In this document: positions 14,905 to 21,923 of the stretch, piece after piece
Layout: each line of letters starts with the position of its first letter
Numbering within the stretch: position 1 is the stretch's first letter
Source: a virus
Length of the DNA stretch: 42,783 bases
Direction: 5' to 3' (one strand)
Virus record (IMG/VR): IMGVR_UViG_3300036782_000033
Coordinates: 1-42,783 of that record
Program-made: the position numbers and the translations under genes
Notes under the pieces: generated by a model
What the model was told of the DNA's origin: nothing
The model's database searches: none
Seen by the model: the letters and a program-made list of their open reading frames with translations, nothing else

Positions 14905-15173
14905 TCGATTTCCCGTTTGGGTGTCTGATCGAAAATACTCTTGATGCGCCGTTGTCGATGCGGGCGTGCGAGGCGCGCACGCGTCTCGGCTTGCTGTTCT
15001 CCGGCGGCGAGCTGCGCGGGCTCGCCGACGAGACGCGGCGCGAGCTGCGTGGGCTCGAGATGTTTTTGCTCGCGGTGAGCACGGAGGCCTTCGATCTCGA
15101 GTGCGCGGCGATGGTGTCGCGCGTTGAGCGACCGCGGCGCCGGCGGTGGCTCTGGTGGGGGAGGCGCCGGTGA
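14901..15173 (+). CDS. Early hypothetical protein, 90 aa
   Basis: ATG 14901 overlaps the previous stop as ATGA. The protein is helical, with a Leu/Arg-rich middle (ELRGLADETRRELRGLEMFL) and a strongly basic end (RRRRWLWWGRRR). The basic, Trp-rich tail could contact DNA or membrane. Family not recognised. Part of the coupled early operon 13932-15403. Confidence 0.65.
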   Translation: MIDFPFGCLIENTLDAPLSMRACEARTRLGLLFSGGELRGLADETRRELRGLEMFLLAVSTEAFDLECAAMVSRVERPRRRRWLWWGRRR

Positions 15174-15403
15174 TGGGCGCTCAACCGCTGCGGCCCGGGC
15201 TGCATGCCTGGCGCATCGGGTCGCGGGCGCCGCAAGCGGTCCGCTGCCTGGTGCAGCGTCTGCTGGCGGATGGCACCGTCGAGGTGCGGGCCAGCCGGTT
15301 CACTCGGGGCTTGATGACGTTGCCGCAGGCGGACGTGTTCGCCGATCGCGAATCCTGCCGTCTGGAGATCCAGCGTCGTCAGGAGGCTTCTAACCGGCTA
15401 TAG
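15173..15403 (+). CDS. Early hypothetical protein, 76 aa
   Basis: ATG 15173 shares its A with the previous TGA (TGATG). The protein looks like a small mixed alpha/beta domain: GLHAWRIGSRAPQAVRCLV, then TVEVRASRFTRGLMTLPQADVFADRESC. Family not recognised. It is the last gene of the early operon; a strong terminator follows 28 bp downstream. Confidence 0.65.
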   Translation: MGAQPLRPGLHAWRIGSRAPQAVRCLVQRLLADGTVEVRASRFTRGLMTLPQADVFADRESCRLEIQRRQEASNRL

Positions 15404-15431
15404 TTCCTCGTCCTCACCAGGGCTGCCTTGC

Positions 15432-15473
15432 ACGGGCCGGCTGCCAGCTTTGCGCAGCCGGCCCGTTGCTTTC
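15432..15473 (+). terminator. Early-operon terminator
   Basis: Thirteen-base perfect stem ACGGGCCGGCTGC (15432-15444) / GCAGCCGGCCCGT (15454-15466) with loop cagctttgc, followed by tgctttc. It stands between the early operon and a NusG-like gene. Confidence 0.75.
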
Positions 15474-15502
15474 AGGCAATACAACCTGCTTTCGTCTCTA
15501 AA

Positions 15503-16219
15503 ATGCGGTATAGGGAAGGTCCGGGATCGCCACGGGTGAATTTCGTGATTGACTCTAAAATCCAGGATCGCCATTGCGTATCCTTACCGGACGCGCGGGG
15601 CGCCTTTGGCACTCTGTTCGTGCCGTGCGGATGCCATTCCTCCTCGCAATACCAGTGGTTTGTGGCTCAATCCGAGCACCGGCAGGAACGTCTCGCGCTG
15701 CAATGGATCAGGAGGTTAGGGCTGTGCGCATGGCTTCCTGAGTTCTCACCGGTCAAGCGGCGGTCGGCGCTGCGGCGGCCTCTCACCGAGGCTCCGCGCT
15801 ACCAATACGGGCAGCGCGATCTCAGTGCCGATCCGCACATTAGGCCGCTTTTCCGAACGTATCTGCTGTTTGAGGCCGACCTCGCGGAGGATCTCTGGCG
15901 CGGCGTTTATAGCCAGCCGGGCGTGTCGGCGGTGCTCGGCACGCGGTTCGGGCCGGAGCCGGTGCCGCAGGCTGCGATGGACGTGCTTTGGAAACAGTGT
16001 GCCGCCGACGGCGTCATCTACGAGGCGCGGCCGGATGCTGGCCGTAAGCCGATCGGCCGCAGCACGGCGGTGCGGCTGACCGACGATTTCGATCCGCGGT
16101 TCGCCGGGCTCGAGGGCATCGTCGAGTACACCAACGCGCAGCGGGTCAATATCCTGCTGGAGATCCTGGGGCGCGAGGTGCGGCTGTCGGCGCAGCGGCG
16201 CTACGTCGAGCAGATCTAG
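15503..16219 (+). CDS. NusG-like transcription elongation / antitermination protein
   Basis: The part from QWFVAQSEHRQERLALQW through RPLFRTYLLFEADL matches the NusG N-terminal (NGN) fold, which binds RNA polymerase; the C-terminal 45 residues (FAGLEGIVEYTNAQRVNILLEILGREVRL) match the KOW domain (function, then lengthening beta strands). NusG, RfaH and related factors modify elongation and termination. The start is uncertain: the frame is open from 15428, but that would place it within the terminator stem, so ATG 15503 or a GTG further in is likelier; no good ribosome site is visible. Location just after a strong terminator suggests control of read-through into the recombinase or late genes. 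Confidence 0.7.
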   Translation: MRYREGPGSPRVNFVIDSKIQDRHCVSLPDARGAFGTLFVPCGCHSSSQYQWFVAQSEHRQERLALQWIRRLGLCAWLPEFSPVKRRSALRRPLTEAPRYQYGQRDLSADPHIRPLFRTYLLFEADLAEDLWRGVYSQPGVSAVLGTRFGPEPVPQAAMDVLWKQCAADGVIYEARPDAGRKPIGRSTAVRLTDDFDPRFAGLEGIVEYTNAQRVNILLEILGREVRLSAQRRYVEQI

Positions 16220-16233
16220 GCGTGACCCATCCG

Positions 16234-16269
16234 CGTTAACGGTCGGTTGCGGGTGCAACGTTCCTAACG
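16234..16269. promoter_or_regulatory. Nested inverted repeats upstream of the recombinase gene
   Basis: Inner dyad GTTGC-gggt-GCAAC (16246-16259) lies within an outer dyad CGTTA (16234-16238) / TAACG (16265-16269). The 36-bp span ends nine bases before the recombinase ATG. It could be an operator or the recombinase's own crossover site. Confidence 0.4.
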
Positions 16270-16278
16270 AGGTCTAGA

Positions 16279-17013
16279 ATGCCGCTTCCGCGCCATCGGG
16301 TTGCCGCTGGCGGGCCTCCTTCGGCGCCGTCCTTCGTTGCATATTTCCGGGTTTCGACGGAACAGCAAGGCCACAGCGGTCTCGGGTTGGCCGCGCAACG
16401 GGCGGCGGTCGGCAAATATGCTGCGTCGTTAGACGGTGTTGTCGTTGCGGAGTACGAGGAGGTCGAGTCCGGCAAGCGCGCCGATCGGCCGCAGCTCGCG
16501 CTGGCGCTGGCGGCGTGTCGGGCAAGGCGGGCTGTATTGGTGATCGCCAAGCTCGACCGACTGGCTCGCAACACCGCGTTTTTGCTCTCGATCGTCGAGG
16601 GCACCGGCGAGCAGGGCGTCGTGTTCTGCGACCTGCCGCAGGTGCCTCCCGGTGCAATGGGCAAGTTCTTTATCACCTTGATGGCGGCGGTTGCGGAGCT
16701 GGAGGCGGGGCTCATTTCGCAACGCACGAAAGCGGCGCTCGCGGCGGCGAAAGCACGCGGCGTGAAGCTCGGCAGTCCGCGGCTGTCGGTGGGGTTCGAC
16801 TCAAGCGCCAGCCGTGCTGGGCGCATGGCGCAGACGGCTCGGTCGAAAGCGCACGCCGCGGATGTCCTACCGTATATCGAGGCGGCTCGAGGCGCGGGGG
16901 CTGCATCGCTCCGCCAGGTCGCCGCGGCTTTGACGGCTCGCGGGATCCAACCACCGTCCGGGGGCGACGCGTGGCATGCCAGCCAGGTGCAGCGGATAGT
17001 GCGCCGCGCGTGA
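16279..17013 (+). CDS. Serine recombinase (resolvase/invertase family), 244 aa
   Basis: The catalytic core begins with VAYFRVSTEQQGHSGLGL, placing the nucleophile at Ser26 and the usual Arg24 just before it. KLDRLARN (about residues 95-102) is the second active-site motif, and ELEAGLISQRTKAALAAAKARG is the long E helix with dimer and DNA contacts. The C-terminus (SLRQVAAALTARGIQPPSG ... SQVQRIVRR) is a small helix-turn-helix domain. The length is that of resolvases or invertases, without the zinc and coiled-coil domains of large serine integrases. It may resolve genome multimers, invert DNA, or integrate the phage; no att pair was identified. Confidence 0.85.
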   Translation: MPLPRHRVAAGGPPSAPSFVAYFRVSTEQQGHSGLGLAAQRAAVGKYAASLDGVVVAEYEEVESGKRADRPQLALALAACRARRAVLVIAKLDRLARNTAFLLSIVEGTGEQGVVFCDLPQVPPGAMGKFFITLMAAVAELEAGLISQRTKAALAAAKARGVKLGSPRLSVGFDSSASRAGRMAQTARSKAHAADVLPYIEAARGAGAASLRQVAAALTARGIQPPSGGDAWHASQVQRIVRRA

Positions 17014-17187
17014 GGTGGGGAGAGGCGGCTGCGCGTCGGCTTTCAAATGCGCCGCGGACCGCATGATGCAGGCCAGCTCGTGGTCGAGGTACCGGTCCTT
17101 CTTTCGAAGTCGGCGCAGCAGGATCGCGTTGCAAAGCATGAGCGCTGCACTGATGACCAGGCACGCCCATCCGAGTCCCATTACCAT
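16867..17187 (-). CDS. Small membrane protein on the opposite strand, 106 aa
   Basis: ATG 17187 follows AGGAGG at ideal spacing on the - strand. Residues 5-23 form one membrane helix (WACLVISAALMLCNAILL) followed by RRLRKKDR, predicting a cytoplasmic C-terminus. The first 58 residues are encoded between genes; the remainder is antisense to the end of the recombinase gene and may be less constrained. Function unknown. The start lies 21 nt from the divergent start at 17209. Confidence 0.5.
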   Translation of the reverse strand: MVMGLGWACLVISAALMLCNAILLRRLRKKDRYLDHELACIMRSAAHLKADAQPPLPTSRAAHYPLHLAGMPRVAPGRWLDPASRQSRGDLAERCSPRASSRLDIR

Positions 17188-17208
17188 CTCAACCTCCTGG
17201 AGTGATCG
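17188..17208. promoter_or_regulatory. Shared palindromic ribosome-binding block for starts 17187 and 17209
   Basis: CTCCTGGAG (17194-17202) is palindromic around a central T. It supplies AGGAGG to the - gene (5-nt spacing) and GGAG to the + gene (6-nt spacing). Confidence 0.6.
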
Positions 17209-17664
17209 ATGCCTTTAGACGCGACGCGTGCGGTCTCGAAGACGGAAGCAATCAACGAGGCGTTCTCGCAGATCGGCACAGCCGCTGGCAACGGCACGCG
17301 GATGCCGCCAAGCAAGCGCAACACCGAGCCGCTCGCCTGGGAATACTTCGTGGCCGCGCATCTCAACCGATTGGCGGAGGCACGCAAGGCGCGGGCGATC
17401 AAGGCAGCGGTCGCGGCCGGCGTGATGTTCGATCCGGAAAAGCAGCAGCTCCCGGTCGGCAGCCACAGCCTGGTATATGCCGGGGACGTGGTGGAGATCG
17501 CGTGCTCTGTAAGCTCGCCGACCGTGCGCCTCGATGGCGCTGCGCTCGTGACGGATCTGGTCGAGGCGGGCGTCAAGCCGGCGCTGCTGAAGCGCCTGGT
17601 CGCGCGGCACACGCGCGAAAACCGGGCGCCGCATAAGTTCGTCGGGACGCTCGCCACGCCCTAG
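17209..17664 (+). CDS. Hypothetical protein, 151 aa
   Basis: ATG 17209 with GGAG six bases upstream. The protein is helical and basic at the N-terminus (KRNTEPLAWEYFVAAHLNRLAEARKARAIKAAVAAGV), with a beta-rich middle (HSLVYAGDVVEIACSV) and a basic C-terminus (LLKRLVARHTRENRAPHKF). Family not recognised. It converges on the - strand HTH gene, overlapping by four bases. Confidence 0.65.
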   Translation: MPLDATRAVSKTEAINEAFSQIGTAAGNGTRMPPSKRNTEPLAWEYFVAAHLNRLAEARKARAIKAAVAAGVMFDPEKQQLPVGSHSLVYAGDVVEIACSVSSPTVRLDGAALVTDLVEAGVKPALLKRLVARHTRENRAPHKFVGTLATP

Positions 17665-17861
17665 CGGGCTGCGATCCGGTGCAGGACTCGGCCGATGCTC
17701 GGGTCGAGGGACAGCTCCAACAGGCGCCATACCGGCTCCGGGATGCTCGTTTGGTCCTGCAAGTACCGCTGCACGGTGCGCCGGTCGACGCCTATAAAAC
17801 GCGCAAGCCCTGCAGTGTCCATCTGCAGGGCGATGCGGATCTCGGCGAGGTCTCGGGTCAC
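17661..17861 (-). CDS. Small helix-turn-helix regulator, 66 aa
   Basis: GTG 17861 overlaps the upstream stop as GTGA. The protein has a compact HTH of the phage repressor type: LAEIRIALQMDTAGLARFIGV followed by the recognition helix DRRTVQRYLQDQTS and PEPVWRLLEL, so it spans nearly the whole length. It probably binds DNA as a dimer and regulates early or lysogeny genes. Last gene of the - strand cluster 17661-18324. Confidence 0.65.
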   Translation of the reverse strand: MTRDLAEIRIALQMDTAGLARFIGVDRRTVQRYLQDQTSIPEPVWRLLELSLDPSIGRVLHRIAAR

Positions 17862-18103
17862 GGGGCCGTCTCGACCAGGTCGAGCCGGCGCTCGATGCGT
17901 TCCAGCCGATGCGTCACGTCGGCCGACCATGACTCGATCGCCGTGATTCGGCCCTCCAGTCCGAGCAGTCTGCCTTCGACGCCGATCAGCCGGGCGGCGA
18001 CGGCGTCAAATCCACGGTTCATCGCCCGTTCCATGCGCTCGGTGCGCTCATCGACAGCACGCAAATAGCGCAGGGTCAGGTTCTCGGGTCCGTTGTCGCT
18101 CAT
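17858..18103 (-). CDS. Coiled-coil protein, 81 aa
   Basis: Residues about 10-75 form a continuous amphipathic helix with heptad-spaced Leu, Ile and Val (LIGVEGRLLGLEGRITAIE, LERIERRLDLVE), so it is likely an oligomeric coiled coil. ATG 18103 overlaps the upstream stop as ATGA. Cotranslated with the HTH gene; it could be a partner or multimeriser of that regulator. Function unknown. Confidence 0.65.
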   Translation of the reverse strand: MSDNGPENLTLRYLRAVDERTERMERAMNRGFDAVAARLIGVEGRLLGLEGRITAIESWSADVTHRLERIERRLDLVETAP

Positions 18104-18324
18104 CGGTCAGCCCCTCCGGCTAGCTTAGTGGCGGCGAGGTTCGCCAGATTCGCGCGAGCCATCGCCAATCCTTCCCGGCACCGTTTCAGGACGTCCGGGC
18201 CGATCTCCGGATCTTTGATGCACTGCGCCACCGCGCTTTCGTTTTGAGCGACAACGCAGCGGGCGATTTCGATCTGTGTCTCGATGGGGTAGACTGGCGC
18301 TTTGTATACGCGGCGCTTGGCCAT
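18100..18324 (-). CDS. Hypothetical protein, 74 aa
   Basis: First gene of the - strand cluster, with AAGGAG eight bases before ATG 18324. It is helical, basic at the start (MAKRRVYKAP), then IETQIEIARCVVAQNESAV and a Cys-containing amphipathic helix. Family not recognised. A possible promoter lies upstream at 18362-18390. Confidence 0.6.
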   Translation of the reverse strand: MAKRRVYKAPVYPIETQIEIARCVVAQNESAVAQCIKDPEIGPDVLKRCREGLAMARANLANLAATKLAGGADR

Positions 18325-18361
18325 CAGTCAGGCTCCTTCCGGCGGGAGCGCCGGGACGCAA

Positions 18362-18390
18362 TGAATACGACAACCTGTCGCTACGGTCAA
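18362..18390 (-). promoter_or_regulatory. Possible promoter of the - strand HTH cluster
   Basis: On the - strand TTGACC (18390-18385), 17-base spacer, TATTCA (18367-18362). The -35 box and spacing are good, the -10 is weak. The leader to ATG 18324 would be about 30 nt. Confidence 0.35.
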
Positions 18391-18519
18391 CGGGCATTTC
18401 CCGACCTGGGTGACTCGCTCCGACTCGCCGCAGCGAATCGCGCGGTCGTGTCGGCCGGTTCGCGGTTTCCGCTGATTGTCGCTGCATCTTTAGCGGGTTC
18501 GTAGTATGTTCTCCGCGTC

Positions 18520-18855
18520 ATGAGCAGCCTGGGAATTGAGTTGGATCGCGCGCTGGCGCGGCTCGCCGCATCGGCGGGTTTTGCTTACGAGGAGGAGTCC
18601 GGCATGGCGGAGCTGCGCGTGGTGAAACCGGACGAGCCTGCGGGCGTCGAGGTTGTGACGTGCACGATGGGGGAGGCGCTGCTCGACGTGTGCGCGCGCG
18701 TCGCCGCGTGCCGGGCCTCGGTCGCGATGGTCCTTTATGAAATGCCGGGCGGCCGGTTGGAAATGTGCACACTGCCGGGATCAACGTCGCTGGCGCGCGG
18801 CATGATCGATCGCGCCTATGCGCTGTTGTTCCCGGACGGTGCTTCGCCGACCTAG
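18520..18855 (+). CDS. Hypothetical protein, 111 aa
   Basis: ATG 18520 has no clear ribosome site; TAGTAT at 18502-18507 could be a -10 box giving a very short leader. The protein is mixed alpha/beta: GIELDRALARLAASAGF, ELRVVKPDEP, VAMVLYEMPGGRLEMCTLPG, then an amphipathic helix. Family not recognised. It converges on the - strand gene at 18852. Confidence 0.6.
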   Translation: MSSLGIELDRALARLAASAGFAYEEESGMAELRVVKPDEPAGVEVVTCTMGEALLDVCARVAACRASVAMVLYEMPGGRLEMCTLPGSTSLARGMIDRAYALLFPDGASPT

Positions 18856-19214
18856 GCGGCCTTCGCGATCGCGACGACGTATCCGCCTTCGTATCCCCCG
18901 ATGGCGGGCATAGCTGCGGCTGCGGTCTGCAGGATGTGCAAACCCTGCTCGACGGTTGTTGGTGGCGTCAGCAGCAACGTCTTTGCCAGTCCCTCGGCCA
19001 GCGGGTGAGTCTTGGCGTTGGCTGGCAGTCCATTGACTGCGCTTGCGGCACGTCGCGCTGCCGCGGACGTTGCTGCGGGTGCTGCGGCCTCGCCGGCGGC
19101 GGCGACTGGCACCTTGCGCGGCCGACCGAGTTTCTTGCGGGTGCCGAGCTTCTTGGCGCGGCGCTGGGTTGGTGCTCCGCCCTGAGTCGCTGCGGCGGAT
19201 GTTTGGTCAGACAT
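18852..19214 (-). CDS. Basic AT-hook-like protein, 120 aa
   Basis: ATG 19214 with GGGAG upstream on the - strand. Residues 1-60 are low-complexity and basic with RAKKLGTRKKLGRPRKVP, where GRPRK resembles an AT-hook core; the remainder is Ala-rich and helical, ending in LHILQTAAAAMPAIGG. It may bind DNA. It is divergent from the methyltransferase gene, with 74 bp between the starts. Confidence 0.6.
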   Translation of the reverse strand: MSDQTSAAATQGGAPTQRRAKKLGTRKKLGRPRKVPVAAAGEAAAPAATSAAARRAASAVNGLPANAKTHPLAEGLAKTLLLTPPTTVEQGLHILQTAAAAMPAIGGYEGGYVVAIAKAA

Positions 19215-19288
19215 TTTGCGGGTTGCTCCCTGTTGGTAGCGGCCGACCGTAGCTGTTTGAAATGCCGCACACAATCAAAGGTCAATCA

Positions 19289-20734
19289 ATGCCGCGTGGT
19301 GGCGCACGTCCCGGGGCTGGTCGGAAGCCGGCTGTTCCGGGGTTTCCGGACACGCAAAAAGGGGCGCTTGCCGTCCGGTATGTTCCGATCTCCTCGGTCG
19401 TGCCTGCGGCTCGCAATGCGCGCACGCACTCGCCGGACCAGGTGCGGCAGATTGCTCGGGCGATAGCGGTGCGCTGGACCAATCCGATCCTGGTCGATGA
19501 GCGCACGGTCGTCATCGCGGGCCACGGCCGGCTCGAGGCGGCCAAGCTGCTTGGCCTGGCGGAAGTGCCGACGATCGCGCTGGTCGGCCTCACGGAGCCG
19601 CAGAAGCGGGCGCTGGCGCTGGCCGATAACCAACTGGCTCTCAATGCCGGCTGGGACGACGAGCTGCTGCGGCTCGAGCTGGCCGAGCTGGGCGCGGAGG
19701 GGTTCGATATCTCGCTGATCGGGTTCGGCGACGTTGAGTTGGCCGGGATCCTGGCGGACCGGACGGAGGGTCTCACCGATCCGGACGATGCTCCGCCGCT
19801 GCCGGCCGCGCCGGTATCGGTGCTGGGTGACGTGTGGCTGCTGGGGCGGCATCGTCTTTGCTGCGGCGATTGCACTGATGCTGCCGTGGTGGCGCGGGCG
19901 CTGAACGGAGCCAAGCCGCCGCTGATGGTCACGGACCAGCCTTGGGGCGTTGGCTACGCGGCGGCGTCTCGTGCGAGGGCGCGGGCGGTGGGCGCGGTCG
20001 CGAATGACGATCGTGTCGACTGGCGGTCTGCCTGGGTGCTGTTCCCCGGGGACGTTGCTTACGTCTGGCATCCTGGGACGCTCGTCGCTGCTGTGGCGCG
20101 GTCGCTCGCGGAGGCGGGGCTCGAGCTTCGCGCGCATATCGTATGGGTCAAGGCGCGGTCGATCATTGGCCGCGGCAACTATCACTTTCAGCACGAGCCG
20201 GCGCTGTACGTGGCGCGGGATGGTGTGGATGAGCATTGGCACTTCGTCGAGGAGCACGAGCTTGCCGGCTATGCCGTTCGCGAAGGCGCGACAGCGCATT
20301 ATGTCGGTGGTCGGCGACAGTCCACGGTGTGGGAGCTTGAACACCGAGCGTCGGAAACCGGTCACTCGACGCAAAAGCCGGTGGAGTGCATGCGTCGGCC
20401 GATCTGCAATAACAGCGTCGCCGGCGAGGCCGTTTATGATCCGTTTGTGGGCTCGGGCACCACGCTGATTGCCGGCGAGATGACCGGTCGCGTGATCCAC
20501 GCCATCGAGATCGAGCCGGGTTATGTCGATGTTGGGGTGCTGCGCTGGCAAGCGTTCACCGGGCGGCAAGCTACTCTGGAGTCCAATGGTCAAACATTTG
20601 AAGCCGTCCAAGCGGCCCGCGCGCCCAAAGAGCACGGCGAAGCCTCGGCCGTCGCGCACGCCCGCGCCAAGTCGGCGAGCAAAGCCGGCGCCGCACGGAG
20701 AGTCCCTGTCGCCGGCAGAGTCCGCGCCGCTTAA
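19289..20734 (+). CDS. ParB-like nuclease domain fused to DNA (adenine/cytosine-N4) methyltransferase, 481 aa
   Basis: ATG 19289 is preferred (AAAGG upstream) to the in-frame ATG at 19262. Residues 30-140 are ParB/Srx-like (VVPAARNARTHSPDQVRQIARAI, VIAGHGRLEAAKLLG, VGLTEPQKRALALADNQLAL). From about 180 comes an amino-methyltransferase with motif IV before the SAM-binding motif (DPFVGSGTT, residues 384-392), the beta-class order. Motif IV, normally (D/N/S)PP(Y/F/W), reads TDQPWG at residues 215-220, so its second position is Gln. Such fusions are common in phages and may modify phage DNA against restriction or alter host epigenetics. They lie just upstream of the terminase genes. The target site cannot be read from sequence. 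Confidence 0.8.
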   Translation: MPRGGARPGAGRKPAVPGFPDTQKGALAVRYVPISSVVPAARNARTHSPDQVRQIARAIAVRWTNPILVDERTVVIAGHGRLEAAKLLGLAEVPTIALVGLTEPQKRALALADNQLALNAGWDDELLRLELAELGAEGFDISLIGFGDVELAGILADRTEGLTDPDDAPPLPAAPVSVLGDVWLLGRHRLCCGDCTDAAVVARALNGAKPPLMVTDQPWGVGYAAASRARARAVGAVANDDRVDWRSAWVLFPGDVAYVWHPGTLVAAVARSLAEAGLELRAHIVWVKARSIIGRGNYHFQHEPALYVARDGVDEHWHFVEEHELAGYAVREGATAHYVGGRRQSTVWELEHRASETGHSTQKPVECMRRPICNNSVAGEAVYDPFVGSGTTLIAGEMTGRVIHAIEIEPGYVDVGVLRWQAFTGRQATLESNGQTFEAVQAARAPKEHGEASAVAHARAKSASKAGAARRVPVAGRVRAA

Positions 20735-21206
20735 CCCCACGCCGAACGTCGGCGGTCGGCCGCCGGTCGCGATCGATCCGGGTCAGGTGGAGCGTGCGGC
20801 GACAATCGGCTGCACGATGGATGAGATCGCGGCGCTGCTGAGTGTCGGCCGGACGACGCTCTATGAGCGCATGGAGTCGGACGAGGCGCTGAAGGCGGCG
20901 ATGGAAAAGGGGCGCGGCAGCGGTCGCGCGACGCTGCGGCGGCTGCAATGGCAGAAGGCGAGTGCGGGCTCCGACACGATGTTGATCTGGCTCGGCAAGC
21001 AGATGCTCGGGCAAAAGGACCATGCGACGGTCGACGGTGAGTTCGCGGTGAACATCAAAACGATGCCGGATGAGCGTCTCAACCGTCGACTCGCTGAGCT
21101 ACTCGGAAAAGCTGGAGCTGCTGGAGCTGCTCGAGGAGCAGGCTCGCCGGACGGCTCGGCGGAAATTGTGGAGCTACTACCCGGAGGACGGTCCGCTACG
21201 GCGTGA
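20586..21206 (+). CDS. Terminase small subunit, 206 aa
   Basis: ATG 20586 is chosen; the methyltransferase ends at 20734, giving a 149-bp overlap in different frames. The N-terminal 50 residues are very basic (KPSKRPARPKSTAKPRPSR). At about 60-120 lies an HTH (QVERAATIGCTMDEIAALLSVG followed by RTTLYERMESDEAL), as in TerS proteins that recognise pac or cos DNA, then GRATLRRLQWQKA and MLIWLGKQMLGQKD, typical of this family. It delivers DNA to the ATPase subunit. The C-terminus overlaps the large subunit gene by 137 bp. Confidence 0.8.
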   Translation: MVKHLKPSKRPARPKSTAKPRPSRTPAPSRRAKPAPHGESLSPAESAPLNPTPNVGGRPPVAIDPGQVERAATIGCTMDEIAALLSVGRTTLYERMESDEALKAAMEKGRGSGRATLRRLQWQKASAGSDTMLIWLGKQMLGQKDHATVDGEFAVNIKTMPDERLNRRLAELLGKAGAAGAARGAGSPDGSAEIVELLPGGRSATA

Positions 21207-21816
21207 ACTCTACGCGCGGCATATGGAGATGTTCGCGGCCGGCGCCGAGCATCGCGAGCGTCTCATGTTGGCGGCCAACCGCATCGGTAAGACGGAGGGC
21301 GTCGGCGGCTACGAGAGCACGCTGCACCTGACCGGGCTCTATCCCGCCTGGTGGGTTGGCAAGCGGTTCGATCATCCCGTGCAGTGGTGGGCGGCTGGGC
21401 GCACCAATGAAACGACGCGCGATATCGTGCAAGCCAAGTTGTTTGGTAAAGTTGAGTTTGCGGGCGGTCGGAAGGGTGTGTCGGGAACGGGTCTCGTTCC
21501 CGCTGAAACTATCGGCGACGTGCACTGGAAGTCGGGCGTGCCGGATCTGATCGACACGGTGAGCGTCAAGCATGTCTCGGGCGGTCTGTCGGTGCTGGGC
21601 CTCAAGAGCTACCAGCAAGGCAGGGGCAGTTTCGAAGGCACCGAGCAGGACGGGATCTGGCTCGACGAGGAGCCGCCGCTGGACGTCTACTCGGAGTGCC
21701 TGGTACGGACCATGACGACGGATGGCTGCCTGATCCTGACGTTTACGCCGCTCGAGGGCATGTCCGACGTGGTCATGCTGTTTCTTCAGGACGGCAAGCT
21801 GCCGACGGTGCAATGA
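21070..21816 (+). CDS. Terminase large subunit, ATPase domain polypeptide (split gene, part 1)
   Basis: Residues 1-248 cover the packaging ATPase: an N-terminal helix, RRELYARHMEMF, Walker A AANRIGKTEG (Lys74, Thr75), Walker B GIWLDEEPP (Asp199, Glu200) and the coupling region LTFTPLEGM. The frame stops at TGA 21814-21816, where homologous proteins continue directly into the nuclease domain. The nuclease half is encoded separately from 21920. All visible motifs are intact, so this looks like a functional split and not decay. Total length of the halves (about 509) equals a normal TerL. Confidence 0.85.
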   Translation: MSVSTVDSLSYSEKLELLELLEEQARRTARRKLWSYYPEDGPLRRELYARHMEMFAAGAEHRERLMLAANRIGKTEGVGGYESTLHLTGLYPAWWVGKRFDHPVQWWAAGRTNETTRDIVQAKLFGKVEFAGGRKGVSGTGLVPAETIGDVHWKSGVPDLIDTVSVKHVSGGLSVLGLKSYQQGRGSFEGTEQDGIWLDEEPPLDVYSECLVRTMTTDGCLILTFTPLEGMSDVVMLFLQDGKLPTVQ

Positions 21817-21923
21817 GCGTTGTTTGTTGGCTCTGGTTGGTTCTTGCCTGCGCGCTGTCCTTCGTGGCTGGCTGCGTGGTTGCCATCTGGACGCAGCCTG
21901 TCATCGATCGCCGGCGCCGGTGA
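21813..21923 (+). CDS. 36-residue membrane ORF inside the split terminase gene
   Basis: ATG 21813 overlaps the ATPase stop (ATGA), and the TGA at 21921-21923 overlaps the GTG of the nuclease half (GTGA). The protein is one membrane helix (WLWLVLACALSFVAGCVVAIW) with a positively charged tail (DRRRR), indicating N-out, C-in topology. There is no Shine-Dalgarno, so translation would depend on coupling. A short direct repeat TGAGC (21814-21818 and 21921-21925) borders the insertion. It may be a small holin-like or membrane-targeting protein, or merely a linker ORF. Confidence 0.55.
   Translation: MSVVCWLWLVLACALSFVAGCVVAIWTQPVIDRRRR

Noticed and set aside
21814-21922. Short intron or intein within the terminase gene
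   Set aside because: The gap is about 100 nt, too short for a self-splicing group I or II intron, there are no intein motifs, and removing the sequence between the repeats leaves a stop. Kept only as an alternative to coupled split genes.
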